Part shown: positions 20,643-31,262 of the stretch, in pieces
How the letters are laid out: each line of letters opens with the position of its first letter
Position numbering within the stretch: the first letter of the stretch is position 1
DNA from: Plasmodiophora brassicae
Lineage: Eukaryota; Endomyxa; Phytomyxea; Plasmodiophorida; Plasmodiophoridae
Reading direction: 5' to 3'
Length of the DNA: 64,000 bases
Assembly: GCA_039704465.1 (NCBI GenBank)
Contig: JASFAU010000014.1
Span: 496,001 to 560,000, forward strand
Position numbers and translations under genes: made by a program
The notes under the pieces: generated by a model
The model's database searches: none
Seen by the model: only the letters and a program-made list of their open reading frames with translations
What the model was told of the DNA's origin: nothing

Positions 20643-22127
20643 ATGGCGGCCAGCTGGGTGATGGTCGCCCTGCTTTGCGCTTTCAACGGTGGCATGCATG
20701 CAACGGGAACCGGAAGCGCTCCTAGTGGGCTGTCGACGTCGAACAGAGACCCGCATGTTCGGACAGGTTACACCGAAACGCCATCGCCTTCTCAGGCCGA
20801 ACACGACGTAGCCGAGGAAGAGCATCCATTCGCCCGTGTCAAACGTTGGACACAAGAGCAGTGGAACCGCCGCCCCATGCCGAGGTGGACGATTCCGACC
20901 GAAGGGTGCCGTAGCTGTATACTGGTCTGATCGTTCAGTTCTGAGTCGAACTGGTTTCAGGGGTTATACGATTCATGACGTTAGCGATTTCTCCGCTTGG
21001 TTGACCCATACCCAAACCTCCCCTAATAGCCAGACCGCCAATGCCACCCGGATATCGCTGTACGTAACTATCGCTATTACCCCCTCTATGTTGTTGAGGT
21101 TGACACGGTGAGTGGGAACAGCTCTGGGTCGCTCATCGTATACATCGTCCAGCAGCTTCGCCTGCACGGTCATGGCTCCGTGTCTCGTTCTCCGATTTCC
21201 GACATCGTTGCTGCTGTACGGGATGCTATTCCTGCCGAGCTGGCGATGCCGGAAGATTGCCAGCTAGATCTGGAGGCCTGGACTACCCGGTTCTTTATTG
21301 ATCCCGATCCGTCTACTTTGGATCTGCACAGACTGTATCTGCACCACAAGGCTTGGCATCGAATGTGGGCCTATGACAGAACTCCTACGGTTGTTGTTTC
21401 GAACCTGCGGACGTCGTATTTTACGTCGACGACACCATCGAACCCCAGATCGCATGGCGAGCACGCTGACACTTCACAATCGTATAGCACCCGTAACATC
21501 CCGTCGTCACCCAGCTGTTTGCAGCCGAAGATGATTTCTCCAGACTTGTCATCGACGTCTAATTCTCCCTGTGAACCGCGCAACAAGAGCGGCCCTATAA
21601 GCGATAGAGACGCTGAGGGTTCGGCCAAGGAGGGGACAGACGATACATCCAATGAGGAGCCAACTTCGACTACACCAAGCACCAATCCGAAACGAACATC
21701 CGGCTCGACGTCAATGCTTGTTTGGGCTGGCGGACTGTTAGTCGGCAGTATAGGTACCTATATGCATGTATCGTCGCAGGCGCCTGCCCAGGAGCCTGAA
21801 CGAAACAGCAACCCTCCACTCGGGACACAGTTGATTGCAAAAGGGGTCCTAGCGTCAGCACTGGCGCTGAGGATGTCATTGCGATTGTTCACTCGCACGC
21901 GTCCTGTCGAAGGCCCTGATGCATCATTACCAAGCAGTCAGCTGCCCAGCTACCGTCAATTGCCCTGGTGGATCTGGGTCATCGTCACAGTTGCCATCAT
22001 CGCCGTTTCCGCAGGACTTGTCGCTGTTTTCCGGTTCCTTCAACGCCACTTTCGCGACCGCCAGTACGCTGCTTGGCAAGTTCAGAAACTCGAACAACTA
22101 ATGCAACCGATCCCTGAGGAACCATAA
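20643..22127 (+). CDS. Type-I membrane protein of a tandem family, copy B (spliced)
   Basis: Exon 1 starts at ATG 20643 with a signal peptide (MAASWVMVALLCAFNGGMHA), an acidic stretch and HPFARVKRWTQEQWNRRPMP. A second coding piece near 20956-21010 (FRGYTIHDVSDFSAWL) matches copy D. The main exon, from about 21110 to 22127, codes AIPAELAMPEDCQLDLEAW, LYLHHKAWHRMW, a Ser/Thr-rich linker, TSMLVWAGGLLVGSIGTYMH, LLGSQ-like LGTQLIAKGVLASALALR, a TM helix (WWIWVIVTVAIIAVSAGLVA) and a tail ending QVQKLEQLMQPIPEEP. Two or three introns are implied but I did not fix them. Confidence 0.65.
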
Positions 22128-22701
22128 ACACCCCTCCGTATTGGCAACACTGCCGTGCTCACCTGGAGGCATCCTGCCAATCCGTACGATCGAACATGGC
22201 CTCGCCATGTGCCGTTGCCATCCCCGAGTGAGGCCTCCACGCCCTCGGTAACTCTGCATCAGTTGCGGTTGTTCGATATTCAATTTGCTGCTCGGTCCAG
22301 ACTCCAGTGGCCAAATCCTGCTGGCCGATACTGGCGATACACCCGGGTCGACTGATGTCCCGCGACCACATCCACATCGAATGACGAATGGTCTTCGTCA
22401 GGTCTAGGCGAGGCGTGTGAACGGCAATCGTTGTCGTCAGATCTAAGCGGAACGTGCTAGGGGTAAACGTAGCCGAGCGCCACGAAAACGCGGTCTGTTG
22501 GTCTAGGAGCGGTTGCAAGGAAATAAGCAGACCAGATGGACGACAGAACGCAAACTAAGGCGTTTGGGATATCTTGTCAGTGTCACTGTTGGGTGGACGT
22601 CCTTGCCTCGTTGGGCCATGTGCGGACGGGAATGCGAACTCCGGCCGCCCCGAAATAGCCAGCGCCGAAGTCATTCCGACCGACTGCCAGTCTGCACCAA
22701 T
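22128..22701. other. Spacer between family copies B and C
   Basis: No supported gene. Near 22390-22460 a short degenerate direct repeat occurs (GTCAGGTCTAGGCG, then GTCAGATCTAAGCGG). The upstream motif of copy C lies at 22647-22660. Confidence 0.4.
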
Positions 22702-23960
22702 ATGGCGACTACCTGCAGGGCGGTCGTCGTTCTGGTTTGCCTTGTCGTTTGTGGTGCGCAGGCAGGTCGTGATAATAGAACACGAGGGCGCGCGAAGCCG
22801 GCGCCGGCGCCGGGTTGTCGAGATGGCACCGAGGCGCGACGTACTCTGCGGCCCACGTTGTCCGATGTCACGGTATGGACGCGTCAGGAGTTGACAGTTC
22901 GCTCCTTGTCGACGCTCGATACCGTCGTTGAACAGTAGACTATCCGCAGTAGGCTGTTGTACGTTGCCAGCGTTTCTAATTCGTGTTCGTGTCAGGTCGT
23001 ATAATGTGTGCACGCCGCTCCAATTCAACGCATGGATGTGGAAGGGAATCCTGCTGACCGTTGGTTCCGACGATGTCATTCGTGCTGCCACGTCCAGTGG
23101 TGACCCGCTGACCAGGTCTGACGCGAACTGTGCTGCCTAGGTGATGCTGCCACGTTGACATTATGTTCGGAATCAGATCTGGAGAGTTCATCAGAGACAT
23201 CATGAGGATCCGCGCTGACTACCTCCGGGACAAGCGTCGTCCCACGGAACTTCGCCTCCGGCTCGATGCTGTCGTTGCAGAGTGCATGGATCTGCTTCCT
23301 CACGAGCTGAAGATGCCTGGCGTTTGCAGAGGCAGTGTGCGCTCCTGGATGGCGGATTTCATTTCCGCCAAGGTCATCTCCGGTCCTCGTCTGTTCGTGC
23401 TGTATCGTATCCACCGGGAATGGATTCGAATCATGGAGCACGACCGTCTTGCCGACGGTATGGACTGCCATGTGTCGGGTGTTGTCGACAGGGACGGGAT
23501 GCTCGACCTCCCCAGTCCAATGCGACGCTCAGCACCGGCAAACGTGAACCGGCATCGCCGGCTCGTGTGGGCAGCCGTGTTGTTTGGAATCGGTGCGATA
23601 CCTGCTGCCGGTGTTCGGCGAAACAAACATGTACCGTCGCAGCCAGCCAGTGGCCCGATTCCCATGCCGCGCATTGCAGAGGGGATCCTAGCAACGTCGT
23701 TGGCCCTGGCGGCAGCACTTCGATTGACCATGCGTGGCCGGCCAGGTCGAAGTCCTGCTGGATCAGTACTACCTGAAGAGCTCCCGCCCGACCGCCGTCG
23801 CACTCCTGGATGGATGTGGGCGATCGTCGCGATCAGCATCGTTGTGGTTTCCGCCGGGTGCTACGCCGTCTTCCGGTTCTATCGGGGGCACTTCCGCGAC
23901 CGCCAGCACACTGCCTGGCAGGTCCGGAAGATCGAGCAGCTCATGCAACCGCTCTCTTGA
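22702..23960 (+). CDS. Type-I membrane protein of a tandem family, copy C (spliced)
   Basis: Exon 1 from ATG 22702 has a signal peptide (TCRAVVVLVCLVVCGAQAG) and the family motif VTVWTRQELTVRSLS. The main exon, about 23160-23960, codes LPHELKMPGVCRGSVRSWM, LYRIHREWIRIMEHDR, a shorter linker than in A, B and D, a hydrophobic stretch (LVWAAVLFGIGAIPAAGV), IAEGILATSLALAAALRL, a TM helix (WMWAIVAISIVVVSAGCYAV) and the tail QVRKIEQLMQPLS. This is the shortest and most diverged of the four complete-looking copies. Introns between about 22930 and 23160 unresolved. Confidence 0.65.
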
Positions 23961-24346
23961 AACCGTCGTCAACCGCATTGTACGACGACGGTGATGGCCA
24001 GAGGCAGCTGTGTGTGTACCTGGAGGCGGCCCCGGGTGGATCGACGATCGTCTCCCGTCGTCACGCTTCTCGGGTGAACGCACCTCCGTTGCGCTCCTGT
24101 TCATCTCCGGGCTGATTGGTCGGTATCGCGGCGGCCAGGACTGCAACGACGCCAGGTTTGCATTCGCCATGCATGGGGAAGTAATCGCGGGATTAACTTG
24201 TACTGCTTAATAATACAGGACGGCCAACGTCCCGGTTGGCCTGCGGGCTACGGCTAGCGGCTAATTCCAGGCGTCGCGCCGAAATTGGCTTCGCGTGCCC
24301 GGCCGACCAGTGAACTAACTGCCTGCCCCAGCGGTAATTTAGCGCC
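23961..24346. other. Spacer between family copies C and D
   Basis: No supported gene. The upstream motif of copy D is at 24276-24289. Confidence 0.4.
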
Positions 24347-25965
24347 ATGGCGACCTGCTCGACGGCGGCCGTTCTCCTGTGCCTTCTTGTTATTGGCGGC
24401 GTTCAGGCAGGCCGAGTGGATAATCAGCGCTCGACGCGCAACGCGCGATCAGGCGCAGATGGCGATCGGGCCGCCCGGGAGGATGGGCATCCGTTCCCGG
24501 TTGTTAAGAATTGGACTCTGCAGCAGTTGGCGCGCCGCGGCCTGCGGTCCATGCTTCCATGGTTGACCGAAGGGTGCTGTATCTGCAGGCACGTGATCCG
24601 GCCGTCCAGTAAACTGACTCGTCTCGCATTCAGAGGATGTACCATCAGTGGTGAGAAGGGCTTCCTTACCTGGGTGAAGGGCAAAGCCGTCCAGAACGCT
24701 CCCGCCTTGACAACGTACGAAACGATTTCTGCTGAGGTAGTGCTGTCGCAATGATGGTCTGACACTGAGGATGATGCAGGTCAGGAGCGCTCATACGGTA
24801 CCTTGTGGAACATCGCAAAGTTCGTCGTAACAACCCCGAGCATCGCAGCGAGATCGAGCAGGTTATCGAAGATGCCCAGAAGGCGATCCCCGCAGAACTG
24901 GAGATGCCTGACAGCTGCAAGGAAGCATTGTCGTCCTGGATGCGTGATTTCCTCACCGATACCGATCCATCAGCTGACAAACACCTGTATAAGTTGTATT
25001 GTAACCACAAGTCCTGGATGCATATTCTTGTCCACGACAATTCGCAGTCAGCGAAAGGCAACGTCAACCCGTCCGCGTCCAGGTCTGCAAGTCCAGCTGC
25101 CGGTGGTCGCAAACCGACCTCGTCTATTTCCAAGTCACGCGGCGCGCCATCGCGCGACAATCGTGCCACCCTGCCACTTGGCACGCCCACGGGCGCGGCG
25201 ATTGCCAGCCTCATAGATCCGAAGGCGCCTGACAAACCCTCTTATTTATCACGTGCTGGTTCCGCGGTTTCAGGCACGCTTGTCCAACGTACGACGTCGC
25301 CAGGTGCCATCCCCACGAAACTGACAACGAAGGGCGGCATCAGCACGGCACCGGCGCGGGAATCCACGAAATCGCCGCCGAACGATTCCAACCTGGCATC
25401 GTCGTCTGACTCACCCAGCGGACGCAACGCAAGTGCTCCGATAGCAGGCACGGGCGATGCGCTTCCGCAAGACGTCAAGAATGGGACACCTGATCCATCC
25501 AATGGACACCTGGTTTCGACAGAACCAAACAGAACCCACCCGAAACGGTCGTATGTCTCGAAAGCGTTGCTGGTTGGAGCCTGCACGCTGTCTGCTGTCG
25601 GCATTGGTTCCTATGGCCATGTCTCCTCCGCGCCTGCAATGCCACTTGAAATAACGAGGAACCCGCTGCTCGGCTCACGGCTGGCAAGAGGGATCCTAGC
25701 GACGTCGCTGGCCATTGCGGCATCATTGCGATTGAGCATTCCTAAACGTCCGTCTGAAGGACCTGATGTACCGCGTCCTGGCAGTCATCGATCCGGGCAC
25801 CGCCGCGTGCCGTCGTGGTTCTGGATTGTTGTCGCCCTCGTTGCCATCGCGTCAACCGCAGGGCTCCTTCTCGTCGTCCGGTTCTATCGACGTCACTTCC
25901 GCACCCGCCAGTACACCGCCTGGCAAGTCCGGAAACTCGAACAGCTCATGCAGCCACTCGCATAA
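24347..25965 (+). CDS. Type-I membrane protein of a tandem family, copy D (spliced)
   Basis: Exon 1 from ATG 24347: signal peptide (STAAVLLCLLVIGGVQAG), then HPFPVVKNWTLQQLARRGLR and a CCIC motif (GCRSC in copy B). A middle piece near 24630-24690 (FRGCTISGEKGFLTWVKGK) matches copy B. The last exon to 25965 codes AIPAELEMPDSCKEALSSWM, LYCNHKSWMHI, a 170-residue Ser/Thr/Pro linker, LLVGACTLSAVGIGSYGHV, LLGSRLARGILATSLAIAA, a TM helix (WFWIVVALVAIASTAGLLL) and the tail QVRKLEQLMQPLA. The 3' 300 bp are nearly identical to copy A. Intron borders not fixed. Confidence 0.7.
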
Positions 25966-26244
25966 GCACCCCGGTCAGGCACGGAACGATTGTGGCGCGT
26001 TTGTGTATAGTTTCAATACAGCAACGAACTGTCCCTAATCGTCGTCGGCTGTATTACGAATTTGCCGCTCCTCTATTGATCTACTGGTGATACGTTTCCG
26101 GAGGACACCACACGCTCGAAGCTGGCCGGCTCGAAGCCGCAAGCCGCGCAGTCGGGAACTGCAGACTCGTCTGACGCGGTGGCCGGACTCCGACCTGACT
26201 CTGAGGGCGTCATTTTCAATTTGGGCCCGGGTGGCGGTCGGGCG

Positions 26245-28245
26245 ATGCATCGCGGCGTGGCTCGTAGGGGTCGCCCGGGCGGGTACGACTGGCGCAAACA
26301 CGTCAAGAAGGGTGATGACGCCGCACGCGAAGGGCCGCCAGATTACAGCCGGTCGCCGTCGCCGGACGTGTATGTCTGTGCGTGGAATGCGGCTGTGCAG
26401 GTCGCTGATGTCGCCGCAGGGAACGACCGGACAGCGTCCAGTCTTTGGGTGACCTGAGACAACTCTGCAATCGGATGGACGGATCGTCGTATGGGCAGTA
26501 TAAACGGCTGCGGGATTCGAGTTATGCACTGGGAAAGTTCACGCTGACATTCGACCATATCCAGCCTGATGGATATGCGCCGCCTTCGCGATGCCACATC
26601 AGAATCCCGCTGAAGGATACAGGCCTCCCAGAAACGTGGTGGTCGTCGCCTCTTCGACGAATAGGTATCGTTATGCCGCATCCGTTCTCACCGTGGCTTA
26701 CGCCTTGTGTGCTTGTAGCCCTGAGTGATTACCTGACTAGAAGATTCCACGAAGTGTCGCATCGGCGTGACGACAAGCCGTTTATCTCGGTCAGCAAACC
26801 GACACAGCAGGTGCTCCAAAGGAATGCGACGCTGTTCAATACCACTTCTGGCGCGAATTTCTTGGAGCTGCGCCCAACCATTGCTCTTCCGAGTAGAGGA
26901 CGGACCATTCTTGGGTAGGACGATTATTGTTTGGCCCCCAACAACCGGCCTACTGACCGATCCCTGTAGGAACCTGTGCGCCAAGATCCTGACGGAAGAC
27001 CTAGTTGAATATCTGCGCAAATCGTTGTTGGTCGAGTCGCTGGATGAGAAGGCCGTCCTACGGCACATTCAGTGTGTCGAAGACTCTGAGGTGTGTTCGC
27101 AAATGTGATTCGCCTATACCTCGTTTGGCTCATATCTGGTCTACACAGTGCCTACGTGATCAGTTAAGCGAAGCAGGTTTAGTCGCGTTTATCGGTGATG
27201 GTTCTATTCTGCCTCGGCGTAGTGGCGTCAGCGATCTTCCTATGCCAGCGCAATCAGCAGTGCGGTTTCGCTCTCCGGACAGTATGGCCGTTACTCTGAA
27301 GACGCGACATTCCGGCGCGATTCGCGGTATGGGGGTTCCCGTTGGAGTAAACCTCATTGTTGGCGGCGGGTACCACGGGAAGTCGACGCTGCTGGAGGCC
27401 ATCGAGATGGGCGTCTATAATCACGTACCCGGTGATGGGCGCGAACATGTACGTGCATGTCATTTCCCGAGCGCCCACGATATTCACCTGGTTGCAGGTT
27501 GTCAGCATCTCGTCCAGTGTCAAGATTCGCGCTGAAGATGGTCGCAGCATTACGCATGTGGACATCTCGCCCTTTATCTCGAACTTGCCCCAGGGGCGCC
27601 CGACGACGTCCTTCACTTCGGAGGACGCTAGCGGGTCGACGTCACAAGCTGCGGCGATCATTGAATCGCTTGAGCTTGGTGCACAATGCCTGCTAATCGA
27701 CGAGGATACGAGCGCCACGAATTTCATGATCCGTGACATGCGCATGCAACTTGTCGTATCGAAGGACAAAGAGCCCATTGTAATTTGGCGCTGTCCTGGT
27801 GACGACATCAACAAACTGACGGCTCGTATCTCAGACCCCGTTCATTGCTCGCGCTCGTAGTATGCTGCACCAAATGAATTGCAGTTGCATTCTCGTTGTT
27901 GGAGGATGTGCCGATTACTTCGCGATTGCCGACCGAGTCATCCAGCTGGACAACTACGTTGCGAGCGATGTAACAGACAAGGCCAGACAGGTTGTCGCTG
28001 ATCATGCGTCAACATTCGATCCAGCGTGGCAGTCCAGAGATGGAATGGAGCTGGCGACGTCACCGCATCGTGACCTGAGTGCCGGCTACCGCGGCAAGAA
28101 CAAAGTGATGGCCCTGACATCCGTGCTTGTCGACGGCGAGCAGGTCGATCTGTCCTGTCTGGAGCAACTTGTCGATCGCGGTCAAACACAACTGATCGTT
28201 GACGCTGTTGTCTACTTGCAATCGCACAGGATGCTGGTAGGGTGA
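26245..28245 (+). CDS. ABC-class ATPase of the PF09818 type
   Basis: Six exons join in frame through introns of 50, 55, 58, 49 and 55 nt (first at 26370-26419), giving 577 residues. The N-terminus is Arg/Gly-rich (HRGVARRGRPGGYDWRKH). The conserved body starts at MDGSSYGQYKRLRDSSY and FDHIQPDGYAPPSRC, then GLVAFIGDGSILPRRSG, a Walker A loop (GGGYHGKSTLLEA), IRAEDGRSI, the signature ASGSTSQAAAI and Walker B LLIDEDTSATNFMIRD, then ILVVGGCADYF. These are hallmarks of the family annotated 'predicted ATPase of the ABC class', found in bacteria and scattered eukaryotes. It lacks membrane segments and is probably soluble. Its cellular role is not established. The ATG at 26245 is the first in frame; an upstream exon cannot be excluded. 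Confidence 0.88.
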
Positions 28246-28846
28246 TTTGTATTGAACGACACAGGTTGTTTACTCGCCTGCGATCGTAGGACGGAAGGCG
28301 CCCTTTACGTGAGGTTCTGGAAGCGCTTGAAGTATTGCTCGACAAGGAGCCGTATGGCCTCGATGCTGTTTCGGATCGCCGGCATGGCGCTTACAGGTAC
28401 GTTGGACTGCGTCTTTTGAAGAGCGCCGTTTGAACTCCTAAACGCGACGTATAGCCGCGCGCGATTGTTCGAAATTGGGGCATGCATTAACCGTCTGCGG
28501 AAGTCCCGGTCGTGAGAAGTGCTCCACAAGGTACTTCGTTGCATTTCCCTCGCCCCTCCGGGTGGCGTAAGCGTATTAAACCGCCCGAGTGTACGACACC
28601 CAGTACGGTATGGCATAGTCCTGAATGACGTCGACAGTGTCCCGACGTTGCTATCGACCTGTCATCGATAGTCAAATGCGAACTTGCCCGGGTTGAACCA
28701 CACCCGACAGGACAGATCTGTATATTCTCTCGGCACGCGTCCCGGGATTGTTCACAGGGCACGCGACGTTGCCTTCGTACTGGGGTCTCCGCATTCCCAC
28801 AAATCATCAGCGTGTGGTCTGTGCTCGTGTCCAGCAAACGTTCGTT
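28246..28846. other. Spacer, no gene seen
   Basis: Short frames on both strands, none with a domain or convincing composition. Confidence 0.4.
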
Positions 28847-29542
28847 ATGGCGCCGGTGTCGCTAGTCGCAACCGTATTGCTTCTGGTCGCGGTCGTCGAC
28901 GCCCGCTGCGACGACATGTGCATGTGTCATTCTATTAAGTGCACTGATACCGGTGCGGTGTCCTGGCGGCTGGACGTACCGCACAACACGTTCCCTGATC
29001 AGGCCACGGTTCCCAAGATCGAGTTCGCACACGGCAATCGCCACGCCATCACCAACCTGGGCAACGTCAGCCAGCTCTTCCAGCAGCTGGTCCCGTTCGC
29101 CCATAACGGATTCGAGCTCTACGACTACGACGGTTGCAACTACGAGCTGATCCAGGTGGCGACCGGGCAGTCGTGCGTCCACTTCAACAAGCACACCAGC
29201 GAGCTGCTGTGCGACCCGAACCCGTCCAACGGCACGCGTGCGTACTTCAGCGTCGGACCCGCACGTCTAGACTGGATCATGTTCGTGCACACCACCCTGC
29301 GAACGCTGTGCGACGGCCGCGACCGCGACGTATTCTTCATCTCAGCGTCGTCGTCCGGTGCGCTAGACGCCCAGCTGGCCTGCTACGTGAACAACCCCGG
29401 GTACTACGAGAACCCGCTGTCCTCTGCGCTGTCCTCGCCGGTCAGCTCTGTCGACATGAACGTCCTGGCGTCCGTCATCGAATCCATCTTCATGCACCCG
29501 TGCCAACCGCCATCCGGGCCTCGCGTGCCTCCTCCCCCATAA
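28847..29542 (+). CDS. Putative secreted protein, paralogue 1
   Basis: 231 residues, single exon. Signal peptide MAPVSLVATVLLLVAVVDA. The mature part has cysteines near its start (CDDMCMCHSIKC), a WRLDVPHNTFPD motif, a paired HFNKHTSELLCD, and DGRDRDVFFISASSSGALD. The next gene shares PHNT, LNEHSQQLYCD and DHDRDVFFLAASSTAALD in the same order, so both are one family. No other membrane segment; the C-terminus is proline-rich. I recognise no domain. An extracellular role is inferred only from the signal peptide. Confidence 0.65.
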   Translation: MAPVSLVATVLLLVAVVDARCDDMCMCHSIKCTDTGAVSWRLDVPHNTFPDQATVPKIEFAHGNRHAITNLGNVSQLFQQLVPFAHNGFELYDYDGCNYELIQVATGQSCVHFNKHTSELLCDPNPSNGTRAYFSVGPARLDWIMFVHTTLRTLCDGRDRDVFFISASSSGALDAQLACYVNNPGYYENPLSSALSSPVSSVDMNVLASVIESIFMHPCQPPSGPRVPPPP

Positions 29543-29679
29543 ACGATTGCCATTGTTCCCTGCACTCTCCCCGGATAGAACGTTCAATAGATTCGTGCCC
29601 GCCTGGGCGTGTGCCACATGCACGACGCGTGGCATGCACTGCGCCACAATCGCATTCCTGATATTAGCTGCACGACAAC

Positions 29680-30437
29680 ATGTGGTCGATGATGGTTCTG
29701 GCTGCGATGGCGGCGCTCGCCGCCGGGCGCCGCGACGACCTGTGCCTGGTGGCCCCGATCCGAAGCTCGGACGACAGCACCTGGCAATTTCGGTTCGACA
29801 TCCCGCACAACACGCCGGGGAACGTACAGGGCCCTAACGCGCTCCGCTTCACCATGTGCAATGGCGGGCGCCATGTCACCTCTCGTATGGACGACCTACC
29901 TCCATCTTCATATGTGCTTGACGCGCGTTGTGCCCAGGGCCACTGCCTAACGGTGCCACGTTGCTTGATGCCGTCAACTACGTCGCGTACGACCTGGTGC
30001 CCATGCTCAGCGATCTGACCAACGGCACCGTCGAGTATCACGATGTGTTCAACGACGACACCGCCTGCAAGCAGTCGCTGATAACGACGAGATCCGGCGA
30101 CTATTGTGTGCGCCTGAACGAGCACTCACAGCAGCTGTACTGCGACACGAATTCCGACCGCCTGCTGAACACGACGCCATACGGGAACATCAGCATGGCG
30201 CACGTCCAGCTTCGCGAGATCTGCGACGACCACGACCGCGACGTGTTCTTCCTGGCGGCGTCGTCCACCGCGGCGCTGGACACGCAGCTGAACCGCTGCT
30301 CGCCGAACTGGTGGCTGCGGTGCGAGTTCGACATGAGCGCCGCCCAGACGCCCCTGGACCAGATGACCAGCGGGCAGCTCTACGCCCTCGATGACCTCCT
30401 TACGTGCGTCTTCTTGAACATCTGGAACTGCCCTTAA
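29680..30437 (+). CDS. Putative secreted protein, paralogue 2, one intron
   Basis: ATG 29680, signal peptide MWSMMVLAAMAALAAG. The intron at 29885-29937 (53 nt, GTATGG...CAG) joins two frames to give 234 residues, close to the 231 of its upstream neighbour, and restores alignment (GRHVTSR then PLPNGATLLDAV). The conserved PHNT, cysteine-flanked LNEHSQQLYCD and RDVFF...ASS motifs are present, along with several N-glycosylation sequons. The upstream paralogue lacks this intron, so it was gained or lost after duplication. Function unknown. Confidence 0.7.
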
Positions 30438-30478
30438 CACAGTCGTCTATCGTCCCTGCTACACTGGATGCCGAATTA

Positions 30479-31039
30479 ATGCATCGCTTAATCCTCGGGA
30501 CAGGAACGTCATTCGTTGACGACGCCGCTCCGATTATAGTGTTAGTGGCGAGTGGATCGCTTGCCTTAGGGGGCGCGATGATGCAATCGTATGGGAAGAT
30601 GTGGCGGGACACGTCGCGTGCTGTTCAGGCAGCGGGCGTGCTGCGGCCGGTCAGTCAGGTCCTCTGCCTGGCCATGGCCGCGGCCTGCTGCTGGAACGCG
30701 GCGGTGGCCACCGCTGGCTCTGCTGCGCAATTCGAATTGGTGTGGAGCGGGGTCATGTTCGTCGTACTGGCTGTGCTGATGGCGTACGCGACGAGGACGC
30801 TGATCTCGCTGACGTTCATTACGGCGTTCTCGGCCGTCCTGTCGCAGGTCTCGCTGATGCTCGCGGTTCGTTTCTGGCGTCCCGCCGCGGACGCACCGGC
30901 CCTGGCGATGATCATCATCGGTGTCCTGCTCGGTGCCGCGCTGCTAACGTTCGCCGTCATCCTGGCCGCCAAACGAACCGGATTCGACATTCAGTTCGTT
31001 CGTGACGCGGATTCCAGGTCGACCCGCACGACCGCCTAA
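30479..31039 (+). CDS. Small multi-pass membrane protein
   Basis: 186 residues from ATG 30479. Hydrophobic segments at about residues 18-38, 62-80, 86-104, 112-130 and 141-164, with a basic/polar C-terminus (RDADSRSTRTT). The ATG lies 42 bp after the stop of the secreted gene on the same strand. Family not recognised. Confidence 0.5.
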   Translation: MHRLILGTGTSFVDDAAPIIVLVASGSLALGGAMMQSYGKMWRDTSRAVQAAGVLRPVSQVLCLAMAAACCWNAAVATAGSAAQFELVWSGVMFVVLAVLMAYATRTLISLTFITAFSAVLSQVSLMLAVRFWRPAADAPALAMIIIGVLLGAALLTFAVILAAKRTGFDIQFVRDADSRSTRTTA

Positions 31040-31262
31040 ATACAGATACAGCCGGTTCACACACGCCAACCTGTGGTCTTTATATTCGGGCCGTGATGAC
31101 TCACGATGCAGCGATATGGGCGTCATGCCACGCTCGCCTGTTGAGTCACACGTTGGGACGTATCTTCTGGGTCGGCAGGCGGCTGACAAATTGCTATTGT
31201 CTGCCCAGTTCAGACCCTAAGGTTTGATCGAGCGTTATCACCCCTCGAAAACACGCATCACG

